DNA of 64,000 nucleotides from Paramesorhizobium deserti (GTDB taxonomy: Bacteria > Pseudomonadota > Alphaproteobacteria > Rhizobiales > Rhizobiaceae), in assembly GCF_001558695.1 (NCBI RefSeq), contig NZ_LNTU01000039.1, positions 62,001 through 126,000 of the forward strand, given 5' to 3'. The position numbers and the translations under genes are program-made. Below are positions 16,479-24,612 of this stretch, piece after piece (the first letter of the stretch is position 1; each line of letters starts with the position of its first letter). The notes beneath the pieces are model-generated. The model searched no databases and had not been told where the DNA came from. It was given only the letters and a program-made list of their open reading frames with translations.

Positions 16479-17345
16479 TCAGATCGTCGCCCGGATCGAC
16501 TTCGCGCCGCGTCCGAAATAGCGTTCGATATAGTGCTGGCCGATGGAGAGAACCGAAACGACGACCAGATACCAGAAGCTGGCAACCAGCAGCAGTTCGA
16601 GCACACGGGTGTTGGCAAAGTAGATGATCTGCGCGTTGTGCAGGATTTCGGAATACTGGATGACACTGGCGAGCGAAGTCAGCTTGACCATGCCGATCAC
16701 TTCGTTGCCGATGGGAGGCACCATCACACGCATGGCCTGCGGCAGCACGATCCGGCGCAGCATCTTCATCTGCGTCATGCCGATGGTGCGCGCCGCCTCA
16801 TACTGGCCGCTGTCGACCGAGAGCAGGCCGCTGCGCACCACTTCCGAGGTGTAGGCGCCCTGCGAAATCCCAAGCCCCAGCATCGCGGCCACGAACGGCG
16901 TCATGACATCGACGGTCCGGAACTCGAAAAGACCCGGAATCCCGATGGTGGGAAAGATCAGGGCGAGATTGAACCAGAGAAGCAATTGCAGAAGAGCCGG
17001 CGCGCCACGGAACACCCAGACATATCCGACGGCAATCGAGGACAGCACCGGATTGCCTGATATTCTCATGATGGCGATCAGCACGCCGAGAATGATGCCA
17101 AGCGCCATGGCGGCGAATGTCATGATCAGCGTGTTGTAGAGCCCCTGGAGAATGGCAGGTGCGAACAGGAATTCCGCCACATAATTCCATTCGATCTGCC
17201 CCATGGCGAAGGCGCGGACCAGCCCGGCCAGCAGGGCGAGCACGACCGCCGCGGCCACCATGCGGCCGACATGCCGCTTCGGTACGAGTTTCAGATGAGC
17301 GATTTCATAGCGCTGGTCAGCGACCTGCGAGACTTCCATCACCAT
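16479..17345 (-). CDS. Polar amino-acid ABC transporter permease
   Basis: His/Glu/Gln/Arg-opine family permease of 288 residues with five to six membrane helices and the EAA-loop pattern Tyr-Glu-Ala-Ala-Arg-Thr-Ile-Gly-Met followed by Ile-Val-Leu-Pro-Gln-Ala. A basic cytoplasmic N-terminus precedes the first helix (about residues 29-49). Only one permease gene is present, so the protein presumably works as a homodimer. ATG 17345 overlaps the end of the lyase gene by 7 bases, placing it in the same operon; a second Met two codons later is an alternative. Confidence 0.93.
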   Translation of the reverse strand: MVMEVSQVADQRYEIAHLKLVPKRHVGRMVAAAVVLALLAGLVRAFAMGQIEWNYVAEFLFAPAILQGLYNTLIMTFAAMALGIILGVLIAIMRISGNPVLSSIAVGYVWVFRGAPALLQLLLWFNLALIFPTIGIPGLFEFRTVDVMTPFVAAMLGLGISQGAYTSEVVRSGLLSVDSGQYEAARTIGMTQMKMLRRIVLPQAMRVMVPPIGNEVIGMVKLTSLASVIQYSEILHNAQIIYFANTRVLELLLVASFWYLVVVSVLSIGQHYIERYFGRGAKSIRATI

Positions 17346-18808
17346 GATGCCTGTCCTCCTGCTCTTTGGCCCGGGGTAGCGGAAGTGGCTACCGCAGCGG
17401 AGGAACTGTTGGCGAATTCGCGTCCGGTTTCCAGCGCCTTTTTGAAGCGGTCGATCTGCTCGCCGACACGTTCGGGCGCCGTCGCGCCATAGCCTGTCCT
17501 GCTCGCCACGGCGCGGTCGAGTTCTATCGCTGCAAGCATATCTGGCTTCAGCCTGCCGTCGATCGCAGGCAGATCGGCCTCCGTCAACCCGGACAAATCG
17601 TGGCCCCGTTCCTCGCAATAGCGCACGACGGCGCCGGTGATTTCATGGGCTTCGGCGAAGGGGATATTCTGCGAGACCAGCCAATCGGCAATCTCGGTTG
17701 CCAAAGTGAAGCCTTTCGGCGCTTCCTCGCGCAAGCGAGCCACGTCGAACTCCAGTGTGGCGATCATTCCGGCAAACGCCGGAAGGACCACGTCGAGAAT
17801 ATCGATCGTCTCGAACAGCGTTCGCTTATCCTCGGCAAGATCGCGATTATAGGCCAGCGGCATCGCCTTCATCGTCGCCAGGAAGCCGGCCACATTGCCG
17901 ATCATCGTGCCCGACATTCCGCGCGTGAGCTCCGCGATGTCGGGGTTTTTCTTCTGCGGCATTATGGACGAGCCGGTGGAATAGGAATCATGCAGCCTGA
18001 TCCAGCCGAACTGCTTGGAGCTCCAGATGCAAATTTCCTCCGCAAGCCGGGAGAGGTCCACGCCGATCATCGCGCAGATAAAGAGGAATTCCGCGACATG
18101 GTCGCGGCTCGCGACGGCGTCGATCGAGTTCTCGCAGGCGCCGGCATAGCCGAGTTCGAGTGCCGAGAGGTCCGGGCGGCGGGCGATGGCTGATCCGGCG
18201 AGCGCCGCGGCGCCGAGCGGCGACCGGTCGAAGCGACGGTCCCAGTCCCTGAAACGTTCGATGCTGCGCAACAACGACTGGGCGTGCGCCATCAGATGGT
18301 GCCCCAACGTCACGGGTTGCGCCGGCTGCAGATGCGTGAAGCCGGGCAGGATGGTCTTCACATGCTGCGATGCCTGATCGACAAGCGCGTCCTCGATCGC
18401 GACGAGACCGGCTGTGATCTCACGAGCCATCCTGCGCAGATAGAGCCGGGTGTTGTTGGCCGTCTGGTCGTTGCGCGAACGCCCGGCCCTGAGCTTGCCG
18501 CCGAGTGCGCCGAGACGGGCGATCAGAAGCCGTTCGAGGAAGGTATGAATGTCTTCATCGCTATCCCCCGGTACTTCCTTTCCATGCACCACATCCGTTT
18601 CGATGGCATCGAGAGCCAACTGGATCTCGGCCAGTTCGGCCGCATCAAGCACATTGGCACGATGAAGTTCGTTTGCATGAGCGCGCGATCCCGTCAGGTC
18701 CTCCGGGAAAAGCCGGAAATAGGAACGCGGCGCGCGCGACAGATTGACCAGCGCTTCGGAGGGGCCCGCCTTGAAGCGCCCACCCCACAGCTTGGTTGGT
18801 TCCGTCAT
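17339..18808 (-). CDS. argH: Argininosuccinate-lyase-family C-N lyase
   Basis: Fumarase/aspartase superfamily protein of 489 residues, a little longer than typical ArgH (~460). It has Trp-Gly-Gly-Arg-Phe near the N-terminus, Gly-Arg-Ser-Arg-Asn-Asp-Gln, Thr-His-Leu-Gln-Pro-Ala-Gln-Pro and the signature Gly-Ser-Ser-Ile-Met-Pro-Gln-Lys-Lys-Asn-Pro, whose first Ser is the catalytic base. Family members release fumarate from N-substituted aspartates. Biosynthetic ArgH is one option, but location at the head of an operon with an amino-acid importer, an MmgE/PrpD protein and a hydrolase, next to a divergent LysR gene, points to a catabolic paralogue such as an EDDS or iminodisuccinate lyase. The N-terminal extension in the open frame before ATG 18808 is rejected. 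Confidence 0.88.
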   Translation of the reverse strand: MTEPTKLWGGRFKAGPSEALVNLSRAPRSYFRLFPEDLTGSRAHANELHRANVLDAAELAEIQLALDAIETDVVHGKEVPGDSDEDIHTFLERLLIARLGALGGKLRAGRSRNDQTANNTRLYLRRMAREITAGLVAIEDALVDQASQHVKTILPGFTHLQPAQPVTLGHHLMAHAQSLLRSIERFRDWDRRFDRSPLGAAALAGSAIARRPDLSALELGYAGACENSIDAVASRDHVAEFLFICAMIGVDLSRLAEEICIWSSKQFGWIRLHDSYSTGSSIMPQKKNPDIAELTRGMSGTMIGNVAGFLATMKAMPLAYNRDLAEDKRTLFETIDILDVVLPAFAGMIATLEFDVARLREEAPKGFTLATEIADWLVSQNIPFAEAHEITGAVVRYCEERGHDLSGLTEADLPAIDGRLKPDMLAAIELDRAVASRTGYGATAPERVGEQIDRFKKALETGREFANSSSAAVATSATPGQRAGGQASW

Positions 18809-18873
18809 ATCTGATCCCCTGCTTGTTTGTTGTTTAGGCAATGCTTTCACTTGCCTGCTTTTCAAACAAGCGA

Positions 18874-18893
18874 CATATTTGACTAGCGATATG
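18874..18893. promoter_or_regulatory. Dyad in the divergent lyase/LysR promoter region
   Basis: CATAT at 18874-18878 and ATATG at 18889-18893 form a 5-base inverted repeat with a 10-base spacer between the divergent starts. It is placed where a LysR protein would regulate both directions. The arms are short and the site may be chance. Confidence 0.3.
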
Positions 18894-19865
18894 ACAAAAA
18901 CGACTAGGCGTGTCCTGGCAGGAATAAGGGAATTGGAGGCAATGGCGCATGGCAGGCTGAGGCTGCCCTCTACCACGGCACTTCAGGTGCTTCTGGCGAT
19001 TGCCGAGCGGGGGTCCACGTCGGCCGCGGCGGAAAGCACGCATCTGTCGCAAAGCGCTGTCAGCAAACAGCTTCTGACGCTGGAGAGCCTCATCGGCAGT
19101 CCGGTCTTCTCGCGGACCGCAAAGGGGATGATCCCGACGGCGGTCGGCAAGATTTATATCGAGCATGCCCGAACTGCCATCAAGGCGATGGAGGACGCGG
19201 CGCTGCAGTCAGCGCGGCTGAAGCCCAATCCTCTTACCCTGCGGCTACAGGTATTGCCGATCTTTGGAGACCGTTGGCTTCTGCCCCGGTTCGCCGAATT
19301 CACGGAAAAACACCCCGAAATCGACGTCCAGTTCACGACTTTTGTTTCCGAAACGCAGACGGAGCAGCCGGACGGCGTCTTTCGTTTCATGCGCGCCGCA
19401 TCGCCTGGCGAAAATGCAACCTATCTCTTCGGCAGAGATGTCCTCATCGTCGCCACGCCGTCATACTGGAAGAAGATCGGCATGCCGCACGCGTTGGAGG
19501 ATCTGGCGCGGGGGATAATGCTGGAACATCCGCAGACCATGCTGCTCTGGCAGGATTTCGCCGCCGCGCATCGTCGCCCGGATATCGCGCCCCGACATAC
19601 GATCCGCTTCGGCTATTATACGATGGTCATCCGCGCCGCGCTTGCCGGTCAAGGCATGGCTCTCATCCCGCGTTGCCTCATCATGGATGAGCTGGAATCC
19701 GGTCGCCTGATCAATCCATCCGGAATGGGATACCGCAGCGAGATCGGCTACTGGTTCGCGACACCGCAGGACAAGCCCCTTGGTCCCTCAATGCTGATCT
19801 TTCAGCAATGGCTTCTGGCGGAAGCGGCCAGAATGCCGCCCAACCCTCCTGAAAATCAGGCGTGA
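18891..19865 (+). CDS. LysR-family (GcvA-like) transcriptional regulator
   Basis: LysR regulator of about 324 residues. An N-terminal helix-turn-helix runs through Gly-Ser-Thr-Ser-Ala-Ala-Ala-Glu-Ser-Thr-His-Leu-Ser-Gln-Ser-Ala-Val-Ser-Lys-Gln, followed by the effector-binding domain with the GcvA-subgroup end (Ile-Phe-Gln-Gln-Trp-Leu-Leu). It diverges from the lyase/ABC operon by 82 bases and is the obvious candidate regulator, probably responding to the imported compound. The start is uncertain: ATG 18891 has no clear ribosome site; ATG 18942, preceded by GGAGG only two bases away, would give the usual LysR N-terminus and leave the dyad at 18874-18893 upstream of the gene. Confidence 0.88.
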   Translation: MTKTTRRVLAGIRELEAMAHGRLRLPSTTALQVLLAIAERGSTSAAAESTHLSQSAVSKQLLTLESLIGSPVFSRTAKGMIPTAVGKIYIEHARTAIKAMEDAALQSARLKPNPLTLRLQVLPIFGDRWLLPRFAEFTEKHPEIDVQFTTFVSETQTEQPDGVFRFMRAASPGENATYLFGRDVLIVATPSYWKKIGMPHALEDLARGIMLEHPQTMLLWQDFAAAHRRPDIAPRHTIRFGYYTMVIRAALAGQGMALIPRCLIMDELESGRLINPSGMGYRSEIGYWFATPQDKPLGPSMLIFQQWLLAEAARMPPNPPENQA

Positions 19866-19888
19866 GTGAGCTCAGCGGCAAATCGCTG

Positions 19889-20353
19889 TCAATCTTCCGC
19901 AAGTTCGCGCAACGCGTCCTTGTCGAGCCGGTAGAAGAGCTTTTCTTCTTTCCGCGCGGCCCCGAGATCGTCGTAGAAAGACAAGAGCCCCGTATTCTCC
20001 CTATCCGCCGTCCAGTCGATACGCCGATATCCCCGCTCCACGGCGAGAGCCGCCAACCGCTTCATGAGCAGCCGTCCGATCCCCCCTCCGCGATGGGCCT
20101 GCGACACGAAAAGCTCTTTCAGGAACAATCCGGAAGCCAGCCCAGGCCCCGGATAAATTGCCGAAAAAGCGGCAAATCCGATCAGATGCCCATTATCCAC
20201 TACGAAAATTTCGGTACCCGGAGGAAGTTTGGCCAAATCGGTGAGAATGGTTTCGCGCGGCGGACACCATACGCGGTAATATTGCTGCATCTCCATGAAG
20301 AGGGCAGCTACACCCGCATGATCTGCCATCATCATCAACCGAATATCCAGCAT
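19889..20353 (-). CDS. GNAT-family N-acetyltransferase
   Basis: GNAT protein of 154 residues. It carries the acetyl-CoA pyrophosphate-binding pattern Gln-Ala-His-Arg-Gly-Gly-Gly-Ile-Gly-Arg-Leu-Leu-Met in motif A, preceded by Leu-Phe-Leu-Lys-Glu-Leu-Phe-Val. The C-terminal Asn-Thr-Gly-Leu-Leu-Ser-Phe-Tyr-Asp-Asp-Leu-Gly is typical of motif B. The substrate, a small amine or a protein N-terminus, is unknown. ATG 20353 has GAGGG upstream. Convergent with the LysR gene (23 bases). Confidence 0.88.
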   Translation of the reverse strand: MLDIRLMMMADHAGVAALFMEMQQYYRVWCPPRETILTDLAKLPPGTEIFVVDNGHLIGFAAFSAIYPGPGLASGLFLKELFVSQAHRGGGIGRLLMKRLAALAVERGYRRIDWTADRENTGLLSFYDDLGAARKEEKLFYRLDKDALRELAED

Positions 20354-20583
20354 CAATCCCTCTCCAGCCCGATTCCGACATTTGCATCCCGCTGAGCAAT
20401 CTCCCGAGTAAATGTCGGAATCGAAAAACCACCAGATGAAAAATGCGTAGCGCCTCCCGACAGGGAACGGAAGCCGTTCAGGCCGTATATCCGCGAGCAG
20501 CCTTCCATCGGACAGGCACGTTTCCATCCGGTAACGAAAAAGTTCCTGAAGCCTTCCTCATAACCATTGTCTGGAAGAGGCAT
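20353..20583 (-). CDS. Uncertain 76-aa ORF ahead of the acetyltransferase
   Basis: Open frame of 76 codons whose TGA overlaps the acetyltransferase ATG (TGATG), as in translationally coupled genes. The product has two cysteines and is rich in Gly, Phe and Ser; no family recognised. No good ribosome site precedes the ATG and the region overlaps the likely MarR promoter, so it may be a leader or not a gene at all. Confidence 0.25.
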   Translation of the reverse strand: MPLPDNGYEEGFRNFFVTGWKRACPMEGCSRIYGLNGFRSLSGGATHFSSGGFSIPTFTREIAQRDANVGIGLERD

Positions 20584-20600
20584 AGTCTCTATATGACAAA

Positions 20601-20620
20601 CTCGTAAGGATGCTTATGAG
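20601..20620. promoter_or_regulatory. Probable MarR operator
   Basis: Inverted repeat CTCGTAAG-GATG-CTTATGAG (7 of 8 positions pair) 18 bases upstream of the marR start. A possible promoter, TTGTCT (20568-20573) with TATATG (20590-20595) at 16-base spacing, would start transcription at the dyad. MarR proteins normally bind such sites and repress their own efflux operon. Confidence 0.5.
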
Positions 20621-20637
20621 TTTCCGGCTTTTTTCCG

Positions 20638-21102
20638 ATGAATTCCCAACCGACCCTCGGTTTCCTGTTGCATGAAGTCGCGCGGCTGCTGCGGAAGCGG
20701 TTTGAGCAGCGCGCCTGCAATCTCGGTTTGACGCGTTCGCAGTGGCAGACGCTGGCCTTTCTCTCGAAGAACGAAGGAATTCATCAGGCAGGGCTGGCCG
20801 AAATTCTCGAAATCGAGCCAATCACGCTGGCCCGCATTCTCGACAAGCTGGCCGAATACGAACTGATCGAACGGCGCCCGCATCCGACCGACCGCCGCAT
20901 GTGGCTGCTTTACATGCGCGACAAGGCACGGCCGCTCTTGAGCGACATGCGCGAGATAGGCGACGCGACACGCAGCGAAGCGCTCGAAGACATATCCGAC
21001 GCCGACCGCGATCACCTCGTTGAAATCCTGACACAGATGAAAAAGAACCTCATTCAGGCCTGCCGCACGCCGGTGGGCGATGGAAAGACGGACAATGGCT
21101 GA
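20638..21102 (+). CDS. MarR-family transcriptional regulator of the efflux operon
   Basis: MarR winged-helix protein of 154 residues. The recognition region (Gly-Leu-Thr-Arg-Ser-Gln-Trp-Gln-Thr-Leu-Ala-Phe-Leu) and the wing Glu-Arg-Arg-Pro-His-Pro-Thr-Asp-Arg-Arg are clear. Members dissociate from DNA when they bind phenolic or lipophilic drugs. The gene overlaps emrA by 8 bases, so it is the first gene of a MarR-EmrA-EmrB operon and most likely represses it. Confidence 0.93.
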   Translation: MNSQPTLGFLLHEVARLLRKRFEQRACNLGLTRSQWQTLAFLSKNEGIHQAGLAEILEIEPITLARILDKLAEYELIERRPHPTDRRMWLLYMRDKARPLLSDMREIGDATRSEALEDISDADRDHLVEILTQMKKNLIQACRTPVGDGKTDNG

Positions 21103-22309
21103 CGGATCCACCCCCTTGCGTGAAACCGCAAACCCGGACAACACCGCTGAAAATGCTCTCCTGGAAAAGAATGCCGAAGCGCCCTCTCCGATGACGGAGC
21201 CGAAAGAACAGCGGGAGATACCTCAAACCGCTGTGAAACGGGCGAAGCGGCGCGGACGGCTGCGCCCAGTTCTCTTTGCGCTGCTGCCGGTCGCTCTTTT
21301 CATCGGCGGGTATTTCTATGTTACCGGCGGCGAAATCATGTCGACGGACAATGCCTATATCGAAGCCGATGCCGTGGGCGTCTCGACGGACGTTTCCGGC
21401 ACCGTCCAATCCATCGAGGTGCATGAGAACGAGCCCGTAAAGGCTGGACAGGTGCTGTTCCGGCTGAAACCCGATTCCTTCAGGATTACACTTGACGGCG
21501 CCAAGGCGCAGCTCGGCGCGGTCCGAAATCAGATCCTCACGCTGAAGGCGAACTACCGGCAGTCGCTTGCCCAGATCGCCCAGGCCGAGGCCGACATTTC
21601 CTTCTATCAAAAGAACTTCGAGCGCCAGCAGAATCTGGTGTCGAGCGCCGCGGTGTCCCGCGCATCCTATGATCAGGCCAGGCACGATCTGGAAAGTGCC
21701 GAGCAGAAAGTCGATGTGGCGAAGGCCCAGGCCCAGGCGACGCTCGCCCAACTCGGCGGCGAGGCCGATCAGCCGGTCGAGCAGAACCCGCTCTATCTCC
21801 AGGCAAAGGCGGCCGTCGACAACGCGCAACGCGAACTCGATGACACGGTGGTGCGCGCGCCCTTCGACGGTGTTGTAACGAATGTCAATTCACTGCAGGT
21901 TGGCGCCTATCTCGAGGCTTCGCAGCAGGGCTTCTCCCTCGTTTCCACCAGTCATATGTGGGTCTCCGCCAAGCCGAAGGAGACGGAGCTCACTTATGTA
22001 AAGCCTGGCCAGGCCGTAACGATTACGGTGGATACTTATCCCGGCATCGAATGGAAGGGCAAGGTCGCCAGCATCAGCCCTGCATCTGCTTCGAGCTTTG
22101 CCCTTCTGCCGGCCCAGAATACCACCGGCAACTGGGTGAAGGTTGTTCAGCGCATCCCGATGAGGGTCACGATCGAGGATGCGGTCGGAAAGCCGCCCCT
22201 GCGGGTGGGCATGAGCGCAACGGTTGATGTCGATACAGGCCATGCGCACGGCCTGCCGGACTTCGTGTCAAACATTTTCGGCCATTCGGACAGCAGTTAT
22301 CATGGATAA
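21095..22309 (+). CDS. emrA: EmrA-type membrane-fusion protein
   Basis: HlyD/EmrA family periplasmic adaptor of 404 residues. A Pro-rich cytoplasmic N-terminus precedes one membrane anchor (about residues 54-75, Leu-Arg-Pro-Val-Leu-Phe onwards). Then come a lipoyl half-motif (Val-Ser-Thr-Asp-Val-Ser-Gly-Thr-Val), a long alpha-hairpin rich in Ala/Gln, the second half (Val-Val-Arg-Ala-Pro-Phe-Asp-Gly-Val-Val) and a beta-barrel domain. It links EmrB to an outer-membrane channel (TolC-like), which is not encoded here. ATG 21080 is an alternative start. Confidence 0.92.
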   Translation: MADGSTPLRETANPDNTAENALLEKNAEAPSPMTEPKEQREIPQTAVKRAKRRGRLRPVLFALLPVALFIGGYFYVTGGEIMSTDNAYIEADAVGVSTDVSGTVQSIEVHENEPVKAGQVLFRLKPDSFRITLDGAKAQLGAVRNQILTLKANYRQSLAQIAQAEADISFYQKNFERQQNLVSSAAVSRASYDQARHDLESAEQKVDVAKAQAQATLAQLGGEADQPVEQNPLYLQAKAAVDNAQRELDDTVVRAPFDGVVTNVNSLQVGAYLEASQQGFSLVSTSHMWVSAKPKETELTYVKPGQAVTITVDTYPGIEWKGKVASISPASASSFALLPAQNTTGNWVKVVQRIPMRVTIEDAVGKPPLRVGMSATVDVDTGHAHGLPDFVSNIFGHSDSSYHG

Positions 22310-23849
22310 CGTTCGGGCTTCGAGCGCCGTCCCGGTTGTCAACCGGGGGGCGATCACTGCCTGCGTCATTCTGGCGGTGATCATGCAGGCGCTGGACACC
22401 ACCATCGCCAATGTGGCGCTGCCTTATATCCAGGGCAGCGTCTCGGCGAGCGCCGACCAAATCAACTGGGTGCTGACCTCTTATATCGTGGCGGCGGCTA
22501 TCATGACGCCACCCTCGGGCTTCCTTGCAGCCAAGTTCGGCCGAAAGCGCGTGCTGCTGACGGCGATCGCTGGCTTCGTCATCGCCTCGATTCTGTGCGG
22601 CCTCGCCCAATCGCTGACGCAGATCGTCGGTTTCCGTCTGCTGCAGGGGCTTTTCGGCGCGGCGCTCGTCCCTCTGTCGCAGGGCATCCTGCTCGATCTC
22701 TATTCGGTCGAGGAGCGCGGCTCCGCGATGGCGCTTTTCGGCGTGTCGGTGATGGTCGGCCCCGTGCTCGGGCCGGTGATCGGCGGCTGGCTGACGGAGA
22801 ATATCAGCTGGCGCTGGGTCTTCTACATCAACCTGCCCATCGGGCTTCTCGCTTTCGCAGGCATCATTGCCTTCGTCCGGGAGACGGCCATCGACCTGCG
22901 CGCCCGCCTCGACTGGTTCGGCTTCGGCATGCTGAGCATAGCCATCGCCGCTCTCCAGCTCTTCCTCGACCGAGGCGAACAGCTCGACTGGTTCTCCTCC
23001 GGCGAAATCATCATCGAAGCCCTGGTCTGCGCCAGCGCCTTCTATCTCCTGCTGGTGCACACATTCACGGCGGAACGCTCCTTTATCGATCCGCGCCTGT
23101 TCCTGGACCGCAACTTCGCCATCAGCATGCTCTTCATCTTCGTCATCGGCGTGACCTATCTGGCATCGCTGGCATTGATGACGCCCTATCTGCAGACGCT
23201 GATGGGCTATCCCGTTATGACCGCCGGCATTGTCATGGGGCCGCGCGGTCTCGGCACAATGCTGTGCATGTTCATCGTCGGCCGCCTGATCGGCAAGGTG
23301 GATACGCGCTGGCTGCTCCTGACCGGGCTTGGCCTCACCGCATGGGCCATGTACGACATGACCGCATGGACGCCCGAGGTCTCGCAATGGACGATCGTAT
23401 CGGTAGGCTTCATCCAGGGCGCCGGCCTCGGCTTCCTCTTCGTGCCGCTCACAACCGTTGCCTTCGCCACGCTGCCCGCCCATATGCGCGGCGACGGTAC
23501 AGGCCTCTACAACCTCTCACGCAATATCGGTTCGAGCGTCGGCATCTCCGTCGTTGCCGCGCTGATCGTGGAAAATGTGCAGACCAATCACGCCTCGCTC
23601 GTTTCCTATGTCACGCCGTTCAACCGCGCCTTCGAAGCACCGGCGGTCATGGAAAGTCTCGATCCGATGAAGGCGGCAGGCCGCGCCGCCCTCGACAGTC
23701 TCATCACCTCTCAGGCGACGATCATCGCCTATATGGACGATTTCAAATTGCTGATGCTGATGTCGCTCCTGGTCATGCCGCTGGTCTTTCTGCTGCGCAA
23801 ACCCGCAGCAGCGCCGGCCTCGGTCGACCACAGCATCGCGATGGAATAG
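22302..23849 (+). CDS. emrB: EmrB/QacA (DHA2) multidrug MFS transporter
   Basis: Major-facilitator protein of 515 residues with about 14 membrane segments. The DHA2 motif Leu-Asp-Thr-Thr-Ile-Ala-Asn-Val-Ala-Leu-Pro is in helix 1, and Arg-Leu-Leu-Gln-Gly-Leu-Phe-Gly-Ala and Gly-Pro-Val-Leu-Gly-Pro are in the antiporter motif C region. It expels lipophilic drugs by proton exchange through EmrA. ATG 22302 overlaps the emrA stop by 8 bases. Its stop is 8 bases from the convergent iron-ABC ATPase gene. Confidence 0.94.
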   Translation: MDNVRASSAVPVVNRGAITACVILAVIMQALDTTIANVALPYIQGSVSASADQINWVLTSYIVAAAIMTPPSGFLAAKFGRKRVLLTAIAGFVIASILCGLAQSLTQIVGFRLLQGLFGAALVPLSQGILLDLYSVEERGSAMALFGVSVMVGPVLGPVIGGWLTENISWRWVFYINLPIGLLAFAGIIAFVRETAIDLRARLDWFGFGMLSIAIAALQLFLDRGEQLDWFSSGEIIIEALVCASAFYLLLVHTFTAERSFIDPRLFLDRNFAISMLFIFVIGVTYLASLALMTPYLQTLMGYPVMTAGIVMGPRGLGTMLCMFIVGRLIGKVDTRWLLLTGLGLTAWAMYDMTAWTPEVSQWTIVSVGFIQGAGLGFLFVPLTTVAFATLPAHMRGDGTGLYNLSRNIGSSVGISVVAALIVENVQTNHASLVSYVTPFNRAFEAPAVMESLDPMKAAGRAALDSLITSQATIIAYMDDFKLLMLMSLLVMPLVFLLRKPAAAPASVDHSIAME

Positions 23850-23856
23850 CGGGTTT

Positions 23857-24612
23857 TTAGACGATCGAACTGTCGATGATGACGATCGGGCGACCCTTCG
23901 AGCAGGCCTCGATGCGCGCATTCACGCGATAGACGTCACGCAGGAGGTGCTCCGAGATCACCTCCTCGGTCGGCCCGCTGGCAATCATCGAGCCATCCGC
24001 GATGACGATCGTCTGCTCGCAATAGCGCAGGGCATGATTGAGATCATGCAGCGCGATCAGAACCGCCATGCCGGATTGCGACGACAATTCCTTCATGAAG
24101 CCGAGGACCTCTACTTGCCTGAAGAGATCGAGGGCGGATGTCGGCTCATCCATCAGCAGCACTTCCGGATTGCGGACGAGCGCCTGCGCGATCGAGACGA
24201 GCTGTCGCTGCCCTCCCGACAATTCGCCGAGGCTCTTGAAGGCAAGCGGCTCGATCTTCAGCGCTGCGAGAATACGGTCAATCTCGCGCAGCTCACTGTC
24301 ATGCACTTTCAGACTGGAGCCTTGCTTGGCCGCCAGCAGCACTGATTCATAGACGGTCAGAACCGCATTCGCGCCCGTGTCCTGGGGCATATAACAGATG
24401 GTCTCCGCCCCCTTTGCCGTATCCGACAAATGGACCAGCCCCGGGCCGGAGATGAGGCCGGCGATGCGCTTGAACAGCGTCGACTTGCCGGCCGCGTTTG
24501 GGCCGATGACGGCCGTCATGCTGCCGCCCTTCAGCACGCCGCTTGTCACATCGGCAAGCACGATGTGCTTGCCATACTTCGCGCCAAGCCGTTCGACAGC
24601 AATGCTCACCAT
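23857..24612 (-). CDS. Iron-siderophore-type ABC transporter ATP-binding protein
   Basis: FecE/FhuC-type ATPase of 251 residues: Walker A Gly-Pro-Asn-Ala-Ala-Gly-Lys-Ser-Thr, signature Leu-Ser-Gly-Gly-Gln-Arg-Gln, Walker B Val-Leu-Leu-Met-Asp-Glu-Pro-Thr-Ser-Ala-Leu-Asp, and the His-Asp-Leu-Asn-His-Ala switch typical of siderophore and B12 importers. ATG 24612 overlaps the permease end (24606), so it is the third gene of the operon. A longer open frame upstream is an artefact of overlap. Confidence 0.93.
   Translation of the reverse strand: MVSIAVERLGAKYGKHIVLADVTSGVLKGGSMTAVIGPNAAGKSTLFKRIAGLISGPGLVHLSDTAKGAETICYMPQDTGANAVLTVYESVLLAAKQGSSLKVHDSELREIDRILAALKIEPLAFKSLGELSGGQRQLVSIAQALVRNPEVLLMDEPTSALDLFRQVEVLGFMKELSSQSGMAVLIALHDLNHALRYCEQTIVIADGSMIASGPTEEVISEHLLRDVYRVNARIEACSKGRPIVIIDSSIV

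Noticed and set aside
22167-23860. Two frames of over 400 codons inside emrB, one on each strand
   Set aside because: Both overlap the clear 14-helix transporter; products are His/Arg-rich and unlike any family.
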